Of a stretch of 64,000 nucleotides of DNA, positions 24,531-36,600 are shown in pieces. The stretch is taken from contig CM119269.1 in NCBI GenBank assembly GCA_051294375.1, forward strand, positions 2,145,601-2,209,600, given 5' to 3'. This stretch comes from Paraspadella gotoi. Lineage: Eukaryota > Chaetognatha. Made by a program: the position numbers and the translations under genes. Under the pieces are notes generated by a model, which was given only the letters and a program-made list of their open reading frames with translations, made no database searches and was not told where the DNA came from. Each line of letters starts with the position of its first letter. Position 1 is the stretch's first letter.

Positions 24531-27278
24531 TTTCCTTGATAAGTATTTAACACTTTTCTCCCATATTCATCCTTTGTTGTATTCATATATAGTAGAGTGG
24601 AGCACTGGGGAACATAAATTTTATTTGAGTGAACAAACAAGAATATTTAGACGTGAGATAGTATGATTAAGGAGAACAAAAAATATTTGGTTATATTGTT
24701 TTGGGACAGTATCATTAATTACAATATATTTATAGTAATATCCTTTATAAAATCATAAATTTTCAAATAATTTTTTAAAAATTTTATTAAAGATTCTGAT
24801 TCTTCATAAAAAAGTTAGATAACAAATATAAAGTATATTATTAAAATTTTTTATATCTTTCAGCATCATCAAAATGAAAAAAAAGGTCAAATTCTCCGCT
24901 TTTTCACACTTTGTAGTAGAAACTATTATATGATGAAAACTTTTTGGTCATTTTTCGCAGCTTTAACCTAAAAATATCAATGTAACATATTTTATAAAAG
25001 TTTTTTAGTTTTTTTTGGCGAATCCTAAATTAAAAAAAATATGATTTAAAAATTTTATGATTTTATAAGGATATTACTATAAAGAAAATTCAATTAATGA
25101 TACTGTTATGCAAATTTTTTTGAAAATAGCTTAAATATTTTAAATTACATATACAAAGGCAGCAAAAAAATATTGTTCCATCGCTCAATCTTTTCATCAC
25201 TCACCCTAATATATAGTCTTCCACATTTAAAATTTCTTCAAACCTCGATGGATTTAAAATTGTCCACAAGGGGAGACAGTTTTCTCGCCAATTTTTTGAG
25301 AGCTCGTTATGCTTCGACTACCTCGTATACGTCGATAAAATATATTCCCCCAACTCACTTCGCCATCCACTTTTTTTCTTATGTTGAATCTTGCCTCTCA
25401 AATTCAGATTTATGACAAACCATATTTTTTTTCGCTTCTTTTTTATCGATTATTTCAGATCGTCGTCGTCGTCGTCGTCGTCGTCGTCCGACTCGCCGCC
25501 ACTCGTCGTCGTTCCCCAGTTTCGTCGGCTCACCTCACGAGAACTTACCTTTTCGTTGTTTTCCGCGAGTTTTTTTCGCTTAAAAAAATACGTTCTTCAT
25601 TTTTCAGTTTTTTAACGTCACTTTCACAATACACAAATTTTAATGGAATATATAATTTTAAAATAGATATTTGTATTGAAATAAACTACATCGAATTTCG
25701 TTGGTTAAAAGAACATGTTAAGTCGAGATATCGATTTAACTTAACTTTTAGAAATTCTTTAAAAAATAGTCAAATTAAAAATATATTTTGAAATGAAAAA
25801 GACTCGTTAAATTAAAAAAAAAACGTTTTAACCTATCAATACCGAGATAAAAAATGTAACAATATTGAAATTTTTCTGTTTGGATCGAAGCTGGCAGCAT
25901 GATTTATATTATGTCGGGTTGGCGGCAGAATTGTCGGTTGCGTCGCTGTTGACCTTTTCATATTAATTACAGAAAATGGCGGCCAGAGAGTTGGTGTTGT
26001 CGTCGTTGTTGTCGTTTCCAAATAGTTCGTTATGTATGCTGTTGCGGCGAGACTATTGCGCAAACAACGCCGACAACAACACGACTAATTTTCAGCGGGA
26101 TTATTCGAAAATTATCAACTCTGCCGGAATTCGAAAAATAATCAAACATCTGCGACCATCAGATCTTTGATCTGGATAGCGACAGGTGTCGACACCTGTC
26201 CGCATCTTCTTGTCGCAATGCGGAAAAATCTGTCGCAGTGCGGCAAAGATCTCGTAAAATGACGAGTCGTCATATTTCCTCTCTGCTTAGAAAATTTTAT
26301 GTCGTAAACTCAAATAAATGAGTGAACGCGTCGCAAGTCGCAAAGTAAAATTTGAAATATTTACGTACATATACAACGAAGGCATAGCTCTTATTCATTC
26401 CTTTATTCCTTTTTAATTTTTTTTAAACTTTGGCAGTTTATTACATAAAATATTAAAACCTTTTTCGTTCCTATATATCCATCGTGTGTTTGTATTCGTA
26501 AAAGCAAATAAAAATCAAAATGAAAACAAGGAAATGATAGAAAGAAATAAAGGAAAAGAAAGAGAGAAAAAAGGTTAGAAAGATAGAAAAAATAAAATAG
26601 AAAGTAAAAAAGAAAAGAAACGAAAATAAATAAAGAAAGAAAGGTTTTGAAAAAAGAGAAAGGAAAGAAATAAAAAAAGAAAGATGAAAAGAAAGCAAGA
26701 AGGAAAAAAAAAAAGACATTAATGCAGATAGACAGATATTAAAAAGATGAAGTAAAGTAAAGAAAAATATGTAAAGAAAGACTGAACGCTGAAAGAAGAA
26801 TCTGACGACGTTGCTGACTGATTCGATTTCCAAAACACGACGACGACGACGACGACGAAGACGAAGGCGACGACGACGACGACGACGAAGGCGACCAGGG
26901 CGCGATAACCACAAACATCTCTTCATCCCATCATTCTAAGCCCCAGCCCCAGCCCCTGCCCCATCCACATCCTATTTTTACTCCCCGTTTTCTTCCCCCT
27001 CTCCCCACGACCGTCGTTTCCGCTTGACTTGACGGGAGAATGGGGATGAGGAGGGGGGGAGGAGGGGAGAGAACGAGGGGAGGATACAGTGAGAGGGAGG
27101 GAGGGAGAAGGAACGAGGGGAAGAGAGAGGGAAGAGATGAGAGAGAGCAGAAATGGAGACGGAGGAGAGAGCGAAGAGGGAAGGAGAGTGAGAGAGGGGG
27201 AGAGAGGTAGGAGAGAGGAGGAGAGATGAGAGGAGAGAGGAGGAGAGAGAGAGCAGAGAGAGAGGGAGGGAGAGAGCG

Positions 27279-27345
<67 letters not shown>

Positions 27346-28082
27346 TTCACACAATTCAGTTACTTCGGAAACTTTCTTCGTTCTTTCGTTGAATGTAATC
27401 GAGCGATTATAAACATTTTTTGACAGTCTTTTAACTTTATCGAATCTTTTATCAAATAAGTTTAAAGCCTTGTTTTTCCGGAAATTTAACTTTAACCAGA
27501 AAATTTCCATTAATCCAATAAACATCGAAATTAAGTAAATAATGAAATAAATCATAATTGGACTTTTTAAATTTGGTATTTTTGGTCAAAAATTAATCGG
27601 GTTTCTTCTGTCTTAACAAACCTTTGATCAGATTTAGTTTCGAACTCTCTGACTTTTGTTCATTGCTTTCGTTCATCGCGTTTGCCTTTTGTTTTTTCGT
27701 TCTCCATTAATATCTTTGTTATTAGTTTTTTTATTTCTTTTAATTTAGAAATGATAAATCCATAATTTTAAGTCTAAAAAAAGCATCTTTTTCAATTAAA
27801 TGGTTTTAAATAATTTATCGATCAATAAAAAACAATACAATGGCCATCCAAAATTCAAAAATGATAAACACAATTAACAATTATTAAACTTATTTTGAAT
27901 AAAATTTAATCAACGACAGCATATCCGTCGCCACTTGATTCACTCGACGACGAGAAATTTCGATCTCAAAACGAAAAAAAAAATCTCTTTTTTTCGAAAA
28001 ACAAATTCAATGTACATTTTAAATACTAGAAAAATATTGTTATTTTCGCTTTCTTTTTTCTCTCCTCCTCTCTCTCTCTCTC

Positions 28083-28125
<43 letters not shown>

Positions 28126-29221
28126 CGCGTTTTAAAATCATTCCTCGTTTTCATGATCCTCAGTCCCCGATTATCCTTCTACTCTTACCTAACCCATCAC
28201 CTAAACCCATCATAAAAAAAGAAAAAAAAAATCAAAAAAGAAAAAGAAAAGGCAAAAAAATCAAGTCTCCCATCAGTTGTTCATCAAATAATTCTTCTAA
28301 AAATGCAAAATTTACTTCATTTTTACTTTATAGTAATTTTGCAATCATGATATATATAATAAATATATATAAAAGTCAAGCAACAACAGAAAGAAAGAAG
28401 AGAGAGAGAAAGAGAAGAGGAAGAGAGAAAAGAGAGAAAGAGAGAAAAGAGAGGAAAAGAGAAAGAGAGACAGAAATAAATGAAGAAAGAAAGAAAAGAA
28501 GAAAGAAGGAAAGAAAAAATAAGAAAGAGAAGAAAGAAAGAAAAGAAATAAAAACAGGAAAGAAAAAAGAGAACAAAAACCGGTTAGGACTGAATAAAAT
28601 CGGGTGCGAATTCTGTCAAACTCGACAAGAAAACAAAAGGCACAACGTTCACATCAATATTATAACGAGAATCTTTCTTCGTCTTTGTTGTTGTTGTTGT
28701 TTCATTGTCGTCGTTGTCGTGTTTATATCGATTTACTCTTTTAAACGAAACCTCTACAAAGCAAGAATACTACTATAAACTTTAAGAAATAACATTTAAA
28801 TTAACATATGTATTTATTCCTCCACTCGCTTAACAAAGAAAAAGATTTAATTTCGAAAAATTAACAACGAAATTTCTACCGACGAGATTTTTTACCTTCG
28901 CAACTGAAACGAGCATACAGAATCGATTCACAAAATTTTTTTTTCGTTCACCGTCGTGATCCTCCTGTTCGCGAAAGATAATCGATTCACCGTATGGATT
29001 ATTGTTGTTTTGAGTCTCTCTCAATCTCTTTTTATTTGCTTTAGATATTCTCTTTTCTTTTCGCCTATTTCTTCTCTCCTCTCTCTCTCCTCTCTCTCTC
29101 TCCTCTTTTCTCTCTCCTCTTCTCTCCCTTTTCTCTTCTCCTCTTTCTCTCTCTCTCTCTCTCAATCATCTCTTCTCTCTCTCTCTCTCTCTCCTCTCTC
29201 TCGTCTCTCTTCTCTTCTCTC

Positions 29222-29259
<38 letters not shown>

Positions 29260-29993
29260 TCCTCTCTCTCTCTCTCTTCTCTCTCTCCGTAACAAAACAA
29301 CATGGAGGAATACAACGATTCGACATGGTCACTTATCAAGCTTAATAAGCACCATTGTATAAATAGCCAAAGAAACAATTTACCTTCCTACATCTCGGAA
29401 TTGACAAAATTTACAAATTTAATTGAATCCTGTAAATATCTTTTTTTATATCATTATACGAAAAAAAAGAGAAATTAAAAACAGATTAAATTCACTTATA
29501 GATTTTTACAATTTCAACTTTCTCCAAAAAACTTTTTTGGAACCATCGTGGAAATTTCGTCGGGATTCGATCCGAGACGAAGACACGACGAAGACAACAC
29601 GACGAAGACTCGTTTCGTCAACGAAGGAGAAAAGATTAAAGGCGACGACGATTAATTAAGACGACGAAAACTCGATCAACTTTTGACCGAAAACGGAAAA
29701 AGGTCGTCGAGCGACTTTTTTTTCAAAGGAACAAACGACAAGTCAGATTACGACAATATTTCGGATTCCCGAAATTTCCTTCCCCCCGTTACTTTGCCGC
29801 GAAAGATAGTCTCAAGTCCTCATTTGTTCTTTTAATTTTCATTGCGAGAAAAAAACTAAACACTTTATTGCGTACTAGTGTTAAAACATATCCTGTGAAA
29901 ACTAAAAGAAAAGTTATCTCTCGACGAATGTCACGGTGCGGCATTCCGTTCGACCTCCTGACGTCGTCGTCCCCCTTCATCCTCTTCTTTTTT
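24531..29993. repeat. Block E: second inverted copy (about 10330 to 5045)
   Basis: Reverse complement of A running from the right end of the MITE-like element to the first codons of the Ig gene, then cut by a 25-N gap. It shares the orientation of C and has its own independent indels; block C adds none of E's private microsatellite lengths. Confidence 0.9.
29928..29993 (+). pseudogene. First codons of the Ig gene, truncated by a gap
   Basis: The ATG at 29928 matches the Ig start region of A and C, but the sequence ends at N 29994-30018 after about 22 codons. Confidence 0.7.
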
Positions 29994-30018
29994 NNNNNNN
30001 NNNNNNNNNNNNNNNNNN

Positions 30019-31255
30019 GTTGGCGACGATCAGAAGGGTCGCGAGTTCGAATCCTCTTCGTTTATATTGGTTGAGAGTTGTAATAAGAGAGCCGGATTTT
30101 TGAATAAGTTCGACTACTCTGTCACCCATGTAGTTGGACAAATAAAAACAGATGTATCGGGAAACAACTCAACTGCTGATCGAGCTATCTTCTTCCTGCT
30201 TGCCAGATCTTGGTATTGTAATGACAACAACAACGACGACGACGTAAACAATCAAAGGCGTAATTACTACTTTTTGTCGAAGAAGAGATAACCATCGTCA
30301 AATTATTTTTTTTTCCTCTTCGAAACACAAAAGGAAAAGTATCAGGTTTTCTTGGAATTTTGGAAAATTTCCAATCGGGTAACAAAAGGCCCTTTGGGAA
30401 GGAACGAAGCGGTGGTGAGATGGAGCGAGGATCTAGGAAAGTTTAGAGGAGCGGGATAAGAGGTGAACAGGAGCATAGTGTGAATAAAAATAGAGCTAGT
30501 GCTAGGCTGTAAAAATGTTAGCTGTAAAAATGTAAAATTGAGCGACTTCTGCTCTGAAAACGTGAGCGAATCTGAGAGAAGCAAAGGATCAACTGTCAAC
30601 TGGAGCGAGATTGGAATGATAAGAGAAGCAAAGTGAGGCGGACGGGCAGGTGATGGTCGGAGCCGAGGATCGGGCGAGCCGGAATCGCGAGCGCGGTGAG
30701 TAATGTGGGTCGATCCTTCGATCCTTCGATCGACGGAAAACGTGGATGACAGCGAGACTCCGTTCCCGCTTGAGTTTCGATGAAGAAAGGAAGGGAAATT
30801 ATGGTTGAAAAGAAAACGTGAGTGTGGGAAACGCCGATATTTTTTTTTAAATTGTAAATTAATGAATCGTATCTATCTTAAAGGTGAGAGAGAATTCAGT
30901 TCAGTAACTTTCTTGTGAAAATCCGCCGCAGAAGCGGCAAAACGATCGCTGTTGAGTTGAAAGAGTTGAAATCACGACGATAGAATTCACTGAAATCAAA
31001 TGAAGATGTTGACTTCGCGTTTCAAATATTACGACCCCCGTTTAAAGTACACAATCTTTATAAAAGATCAAATCAGATAACGTATTTTTTTCGTACGTAT
31101 TCAAAACAATGCTTATTTGTTCCTTTTTATTGTTAAACTATTATTCTACATTTGTTGCAAGAATCTATATACATTTTATATTACTACTTTATCTAAACGA
31201 ATTTACCAATAAACCGCGCGTTCATTGTTAGGTTCCAAACGGAAGAACAAAAAGG
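30019..31255. other. Intergenic, with a possible SINE remnant at its left end
   Basis: Just after the gap, GTTCGAATCC (30045-30054) matches a pol III B box, as in tRNA-derived SINEs; the A box would fall in the gap. The rest has no supported gene. A small CGATCCTT tandem lies at about 30712-30730. Confidence 0.4.
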
Positions 31256-32734
31256 ATGTCGCCCTCTCTAGAGCCGCTTCAAAAAATCCCGTCGGGGGCG
31301 TTAGCTTTGATCTGCACCCATGCGTTGAACATCTTCGACATCGGCACTGACTTACACAGTGTGCAATACACACCGCCTTCTTTTTCTATTTAAGCAATGT
31401 GACCCAATCGTTGGGAAAGAGCCTCTTCGCCATCTTGGTCGTCCACAATATGATATCTACTTTGCACGGAATTCGTAGACACCGGATCGCTTGCCATCGA
31501 CTCGCCGGGACTTACCCAAGAATGGTGGCCACTCTGGTGCTGTATTTGGTGGGACTGGCGTCGCTGCCTTTCTCCGTCGATACTTATTTGGATAAAATAA
31601 AATACGAAAGAGACGCTGAAAAACAAATGAGCGACTCAATCGAAAAAAATTATAATGAAAAAAATCAAATTGAAAATAATGATGTGAAAGAAATTGGTTC
31701 TGAGAGAAACAATAATCATAATGGTAATGATAACAAAAATATATTCGCCGAATTAATTGTTAAGGAAAAAAAACTTAGGGAAGATTAACGATGAAAATAG
31801 AAAGAGAATGGAAAAGGATTTTGGGGAAAAATCTCAAGTTTGATGTGAGAACGTTGCCAATGCAAAGGCCTTAATTTTGAGAAAATTTGTGCCGATGGAG
31901 AGATGAATATTCGAAAAGAAAAATGCAGCAGAATACATCGGGTAAAAAATGGCGCCTTTGATGATAGTCAATCAGATGTGCTAAAAAATGACATTAATGA
32001 ATGCGACGTTATCCTACGGACTGATCTTGGCGGAGATGAAAATAAAAATGAAAAGGATATCGGTGTTTATCGTCAAACCAATAAAATGTATTTAATCCTT
32101 AATTAATTTGGTTTTGAATTATTATTCATATAAATACGTATCTCAAAAAACTTCTTAACAAAAATTGCCTCTTACACAATTGATAGTCGATAAAGGTCCA
32201 AAAAAGTTGCCGGATCTCGAGAAAGATGGAAGAGGCGTCAAGAAATCTCCTGACATTCGCATATTTTAAAGAAATGTATTTCTTCTCATTCTGCCTGTCT
32301 AGTGTCTACAGTCCCATCATTGAATGTCCTTTTTTTATTGGCGGAAACTTGCGGGAAACTTGCATTGCGTATTAAGATGTTATGTATTGTTTGTTTTACG
32401 GCAGGTTATTTTTTTTATTTTGGAATGTCACTTCAAAACAAAACTAGAAATTATAGAAAGGGGGAAAAATTATGAAAAGCGATTTCGATTTGATGGTAAT
32501 ATTTTCCATGCAGAATTTGCTGAAGTGCAATCACAGAATTTAGATATTTATTCAGATATTAGAACAATACTTTATCATTGCGCCTGGGACGTGGGGGGAA
32601 TTATTATCAGTTATGCCTATTTTCAAAAATTGTTTTTTGATCTCAAACATGAAGCAAATGATTGGGTTTTTAGAGATATTCCTGAACTATCAATTTTGTT
32701 TTTTTTTATTCCAGTTTTTCTGATTCTTATGTAA
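31256..32734 (+). pseudogene. XK-related pseudogene, tandem relative of the next gene
   Basis: The start at 31256 (MSPSLEPLQK...) parallels the intact gene at 33685. The shared stretch ...NIFDIGTDL is followed by a frame break near 31380, after which the frame resumes as NVTQSLGKSLFAILVVHN and GLASLPFSVDTYLD. Another frame change lies at about 31790-31903. The exon-1 donor (AAAAT|GTATTT, about 32088) survives. The two middle exons of the intact gene are missing. A C-terminal piece (about 32200-32734, with EMYFFSFCLSS, IPELSILFF and IPVFLILM) carries further stops and frame changes. This looks like a dead partial duplicate. Confidence 0.75.
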
Positions 32735-33684
32735 ATTTGAGAGCTCCGTATGTTCAATAGGTCTCCATTTCTTCTTTTAAACTAATTAAATGTTTGAGTC
32801 GTTGCGAAACAGAGACTTTCTTATATTGCATTCTAATGATGATCTAAAGTATATATTAAAATAGTAACAAAGTTATGAGAAAAAAAAAGCTGTGCTGACA
32901 CTGTGATCACCTAACCTCATTTATGGTCATGTGACTGCCAAAGTAAAAAACATTCATAAGTTGCGTATAGTCTTTTTCAGCTGACTTACCGCCTTATTGG
33001 GTTGATGAAAAGTTTGATTTGTATGATTTTTTTAAAAATGTCTTTATACATGCATGCATGATAAATGTCAAAAATTAAATGGAAATTTTTCTGAAATTTA
33101 ATCAAATATTTTTTTTGCATTATATAGTTTAAAAAAATAATTTCAATAATCGATACATTTTTGTAAAAAAATATGTTAACAGAATTCTGAATACTGATAA
33201 CGGTTGGAGCTAACAATAAGAAAGTGGATTTCAACAAAGTGACTGTTATAATAGTTATTCATTATACTCCAGATTTAACTGTTATATCCGTAAGTTTTAA
33301 ATACAAATAGTTTTTTTCTTTCTTTCCTTAGTAGTATAAGCAATAATAAAGCAAACTTTTAAAATCTGTTTGTAAGTTTCCTAATACGATTTATCTTGAT
33401 CACTATTTCTCTATTATCACGTTCTCTAATTTACGCTAGAATAAACTTGTCTTTTCTACTTCAAGATTCAAAAAGTAAAATTTGGAAAAAAAACAACATT
33501 AATCAGCAATATTCATTTGTTAAATGAGATACGGGAAAAGGAGTCTAAAGACATCAAATCGATACGTCGCCCACTCAGATTACTCAACAAAGGCTCAACT
33601 TGTTTTTATCATTCTTAAGGTAGAAAAAAAGTGCTCCAAACACTTTATTCGTAGTATTAATCTCCGAAAACCCATGGAAGAAGC
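32735..33684. other. Intergenic between the two XK-related loci
   Basis: AT-rich; no repeat family or gene recognised. Confidence 0.5.
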
Positions 33685-36600
33685 ATGATGCCCTCTCTCG
33701 GTCCGCTCCCAAAATTACCGTTAAACGCGATCGCTTTGGTTGTGAGCAATGTTTTAAACATTCTCGACGTCGGCACAGACTTGCAAACGTCGTACTTGTA
33801 CTATTCCAACCGCGTGACTAATTCGGTGGGATTTGCTCTTTTTATCATCCTAGCCATCCACAATTTGGTCTCAACTTCTTACGGAATTCTCGCAATCATC
33901 CGGAATCGTGGGTCTTACCATCGATTGTCCGGGAATCACCCCAGGTTGTGCGTCACTCTGGTGATTCATCTGCTTGGGTTGGCGTCTTTGCCATTTTCCA
34001 TTGATGCTTATTTGGATGAAAGAGAAAAAGAAAGAGATTGGGACGAAAAAGAAAATGACGAAGAAAACGAAATTTCAATTAATGAAAACGCGCGCAATGA
34101 GGGAGGTCACTGTGTAAAAAATGGTATGGAAGTTGGTTTTATAAATGACGTTCATGCCAGCAAAAATGTGCCTAATAAAGAAGAAACAAGAAATGAAAAA
34201 TCAGTGCTTAAAAGTAAAACCAATGACAATGAAAAACGCAATCGACTCGTCGAATTTGAAGGAGCTGAACTTAAAAATACCTTTATAGAAGTCAAGAGTT
34301 CAAATGAAAAAAAGTTTATTCAGAATGATGAGCATACAACATCACATCAAGTTAAAAACCCTATTATTGATAAGTATGATATAAGGAATATTGATGATAT
34401 TACCGATCTTGTTGAAGTTGACCATGAAAGGATTAAAAAAAAAGATGTTCGTCATCAAAGCCGTAAAATGTATTTACAACAAATACAAAAATGCCACTTA
34501 CGTTACTTACTATTTGTAAAATATCTTTTGATTAGTTTCCAGAAATCTGTCAACCTTTCTCGAGCGACTTTGATTCCATCATATCTCTTCGGTCGTTTCC
34601 CTTCTTTTATTTTCTTTCGATCTCCTCTCTCATTCCTTGCAGATTCTTTAATTCTTCTCTCTCTCCTGATTAGAGGTTAACCTTAATTACCTTTAAGCGG
34701 TTCCTCATTGGCCCACTAACTCTTATTTTTAAAGCTAGTCTTTTATTATTTTTTTTTTCGATTATTATGAACTGAATCCATTTCCAGCAATGCATTGTTG
34801 GAAATGATAATATTTATTTAAAATTTGAATTTTATACGTCGTAAGTGCATTTTTAACGTTTTTCGGCCTTTCACAGTTATCTATTTGAAAAGGCAGAGGT
34901 AGAAAACTACCTTAATTTCATCCACTGCTTTGTTGAAGCTTTTCCTCAATCATTGGTCACTATTTATGCCTTTGTTTGGAAATTGACTGCTGGAAACGAA
35001 GAACAGTGCATTCCTTCTTGCTTCGACAATACTCAAGAGTACGAAAAATTCAAATTTGTTTTGTTTTATATACTTAAAAAAAAAACTTTTTTTAAAACAA
35101 TTCAACATTTTTTTAACAAAGTTTGTTACAAGAGCAGACAGACTGTTTTCGGCTCACAGTACAAGCCTTCATCAGCGCATATGAGTTGTGAGGTTGATAC
35201 AAGTTTTTAATTAAAGAAAGAGAAAGAGAGAGAGAGAGAGAGAGGGTTAAAGGTTTCCAACAAAGAATTGAGTAAGGACAGTGATCAGTGGTGAGGACAG
35301 ATTTTTAAAAGTGGCTAAGTTTGAATAAGTTTTGAAAAGAAGTGAAACTTTGTTAATCTCTCAAACAACGAAAAAAGAAAGGATAATTACCATGAACATT
35401 TTTTAATAGACTCATGCTGTAGAATTCTATTTAATCATTTACTAGGTTTGGAACAAATATCAAGGTATGCCTTTGGATTAGGGTTGAATATTATAGCAAA
35501 AATTACTAAGTTTAAATCTTAGAGATAAAAGAGAAGAAATGGAGTGATTGTAGAAAGGAGAGCCGATTTTGAATGTCTGGAAAAAGTAAAAATATTTTTT
35601 TTTACGTATAAGCAGCATAAGTTGATTTTGAATATTAAAAAAAAATCGATGAATCATAACCTACTTTATAAAAGAGGCTATCCCAATCTGTTTATTTCAA
35701 TTTTTTGATTTAGTGAAATAGCCGAATGTGTAAAACAAAAATTTTGTTTAAGCTGGAAACATTACTAGTTTTAAAAAATAATAGCCTGGGAATCTCACGG
35801 AAATCTTAAACTACAAAGAAATAGTAGTAAGCAGGTTTTTGTGGCACCACCGGTATTTAACCTAAAGAAAACATTTTAAATTTTTTTTCAACCAACTAAA
35901 GTTTTTATTTACTGCACTATTTTAGAAATTACTGCTTAAACGGGACAATTTTCAAGATAATCGGCTCTGTGAACGACACCGGGCAAAATTGCGAATGCGT
36001 ATCCGAGTCCATAGGACGTCACGATTACTACTTCTGCAAGTGGACTATTTCGGAATTTGTCCCGCTTGTTTCCCTTGCGTCCTCAACGCTCAGTTTGGCA
36101 CGAATCGCAGCAAACTATCGCGCATCATCGTTGGCTTCGTTGTCTTCCTATTCAATATCGAATTCTATTTTGAATTTCGTCATTGCGCTCGGCACTCTCC
36201 AAGGGGCTTGGGGTATGACCGTAGCTTTATATATTATCTATTCATCTTACATCAAATACTACAAGTTTTACATCGTGTTCCCTCCGCTTTTGATATTACG
36301 TCTTTTTACTTTCTCCGAAATAAGTAATATTGTAAAGAAAATTTGTAAAATCGACTTGGGAGTAGGAAAAAAAAAGCGCGCGTCTTTGCTGCAACTAGAC
36401 GCTATCATTTTTTTAAACCTATTATTTTGGTCTTTTGTACAAACAGCAAGAAAACATTCCAGGTATAACGGAGCAATCGGATTTCACTCAGAAAATAAAA
36501 TAACGAGTTGGGCTTTGGTGTTCGATGAAACTGAACATTTTCCAATGATTATAACAAAACGACGACGGACACGAGGAGGTAATGCAATGACAAATAATCC

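Noticed and set aside
35969-36327. Alternative frame at the XK-related exon 3
   Set aside because: Does not join neighbouring exons in phase; the called frame does.
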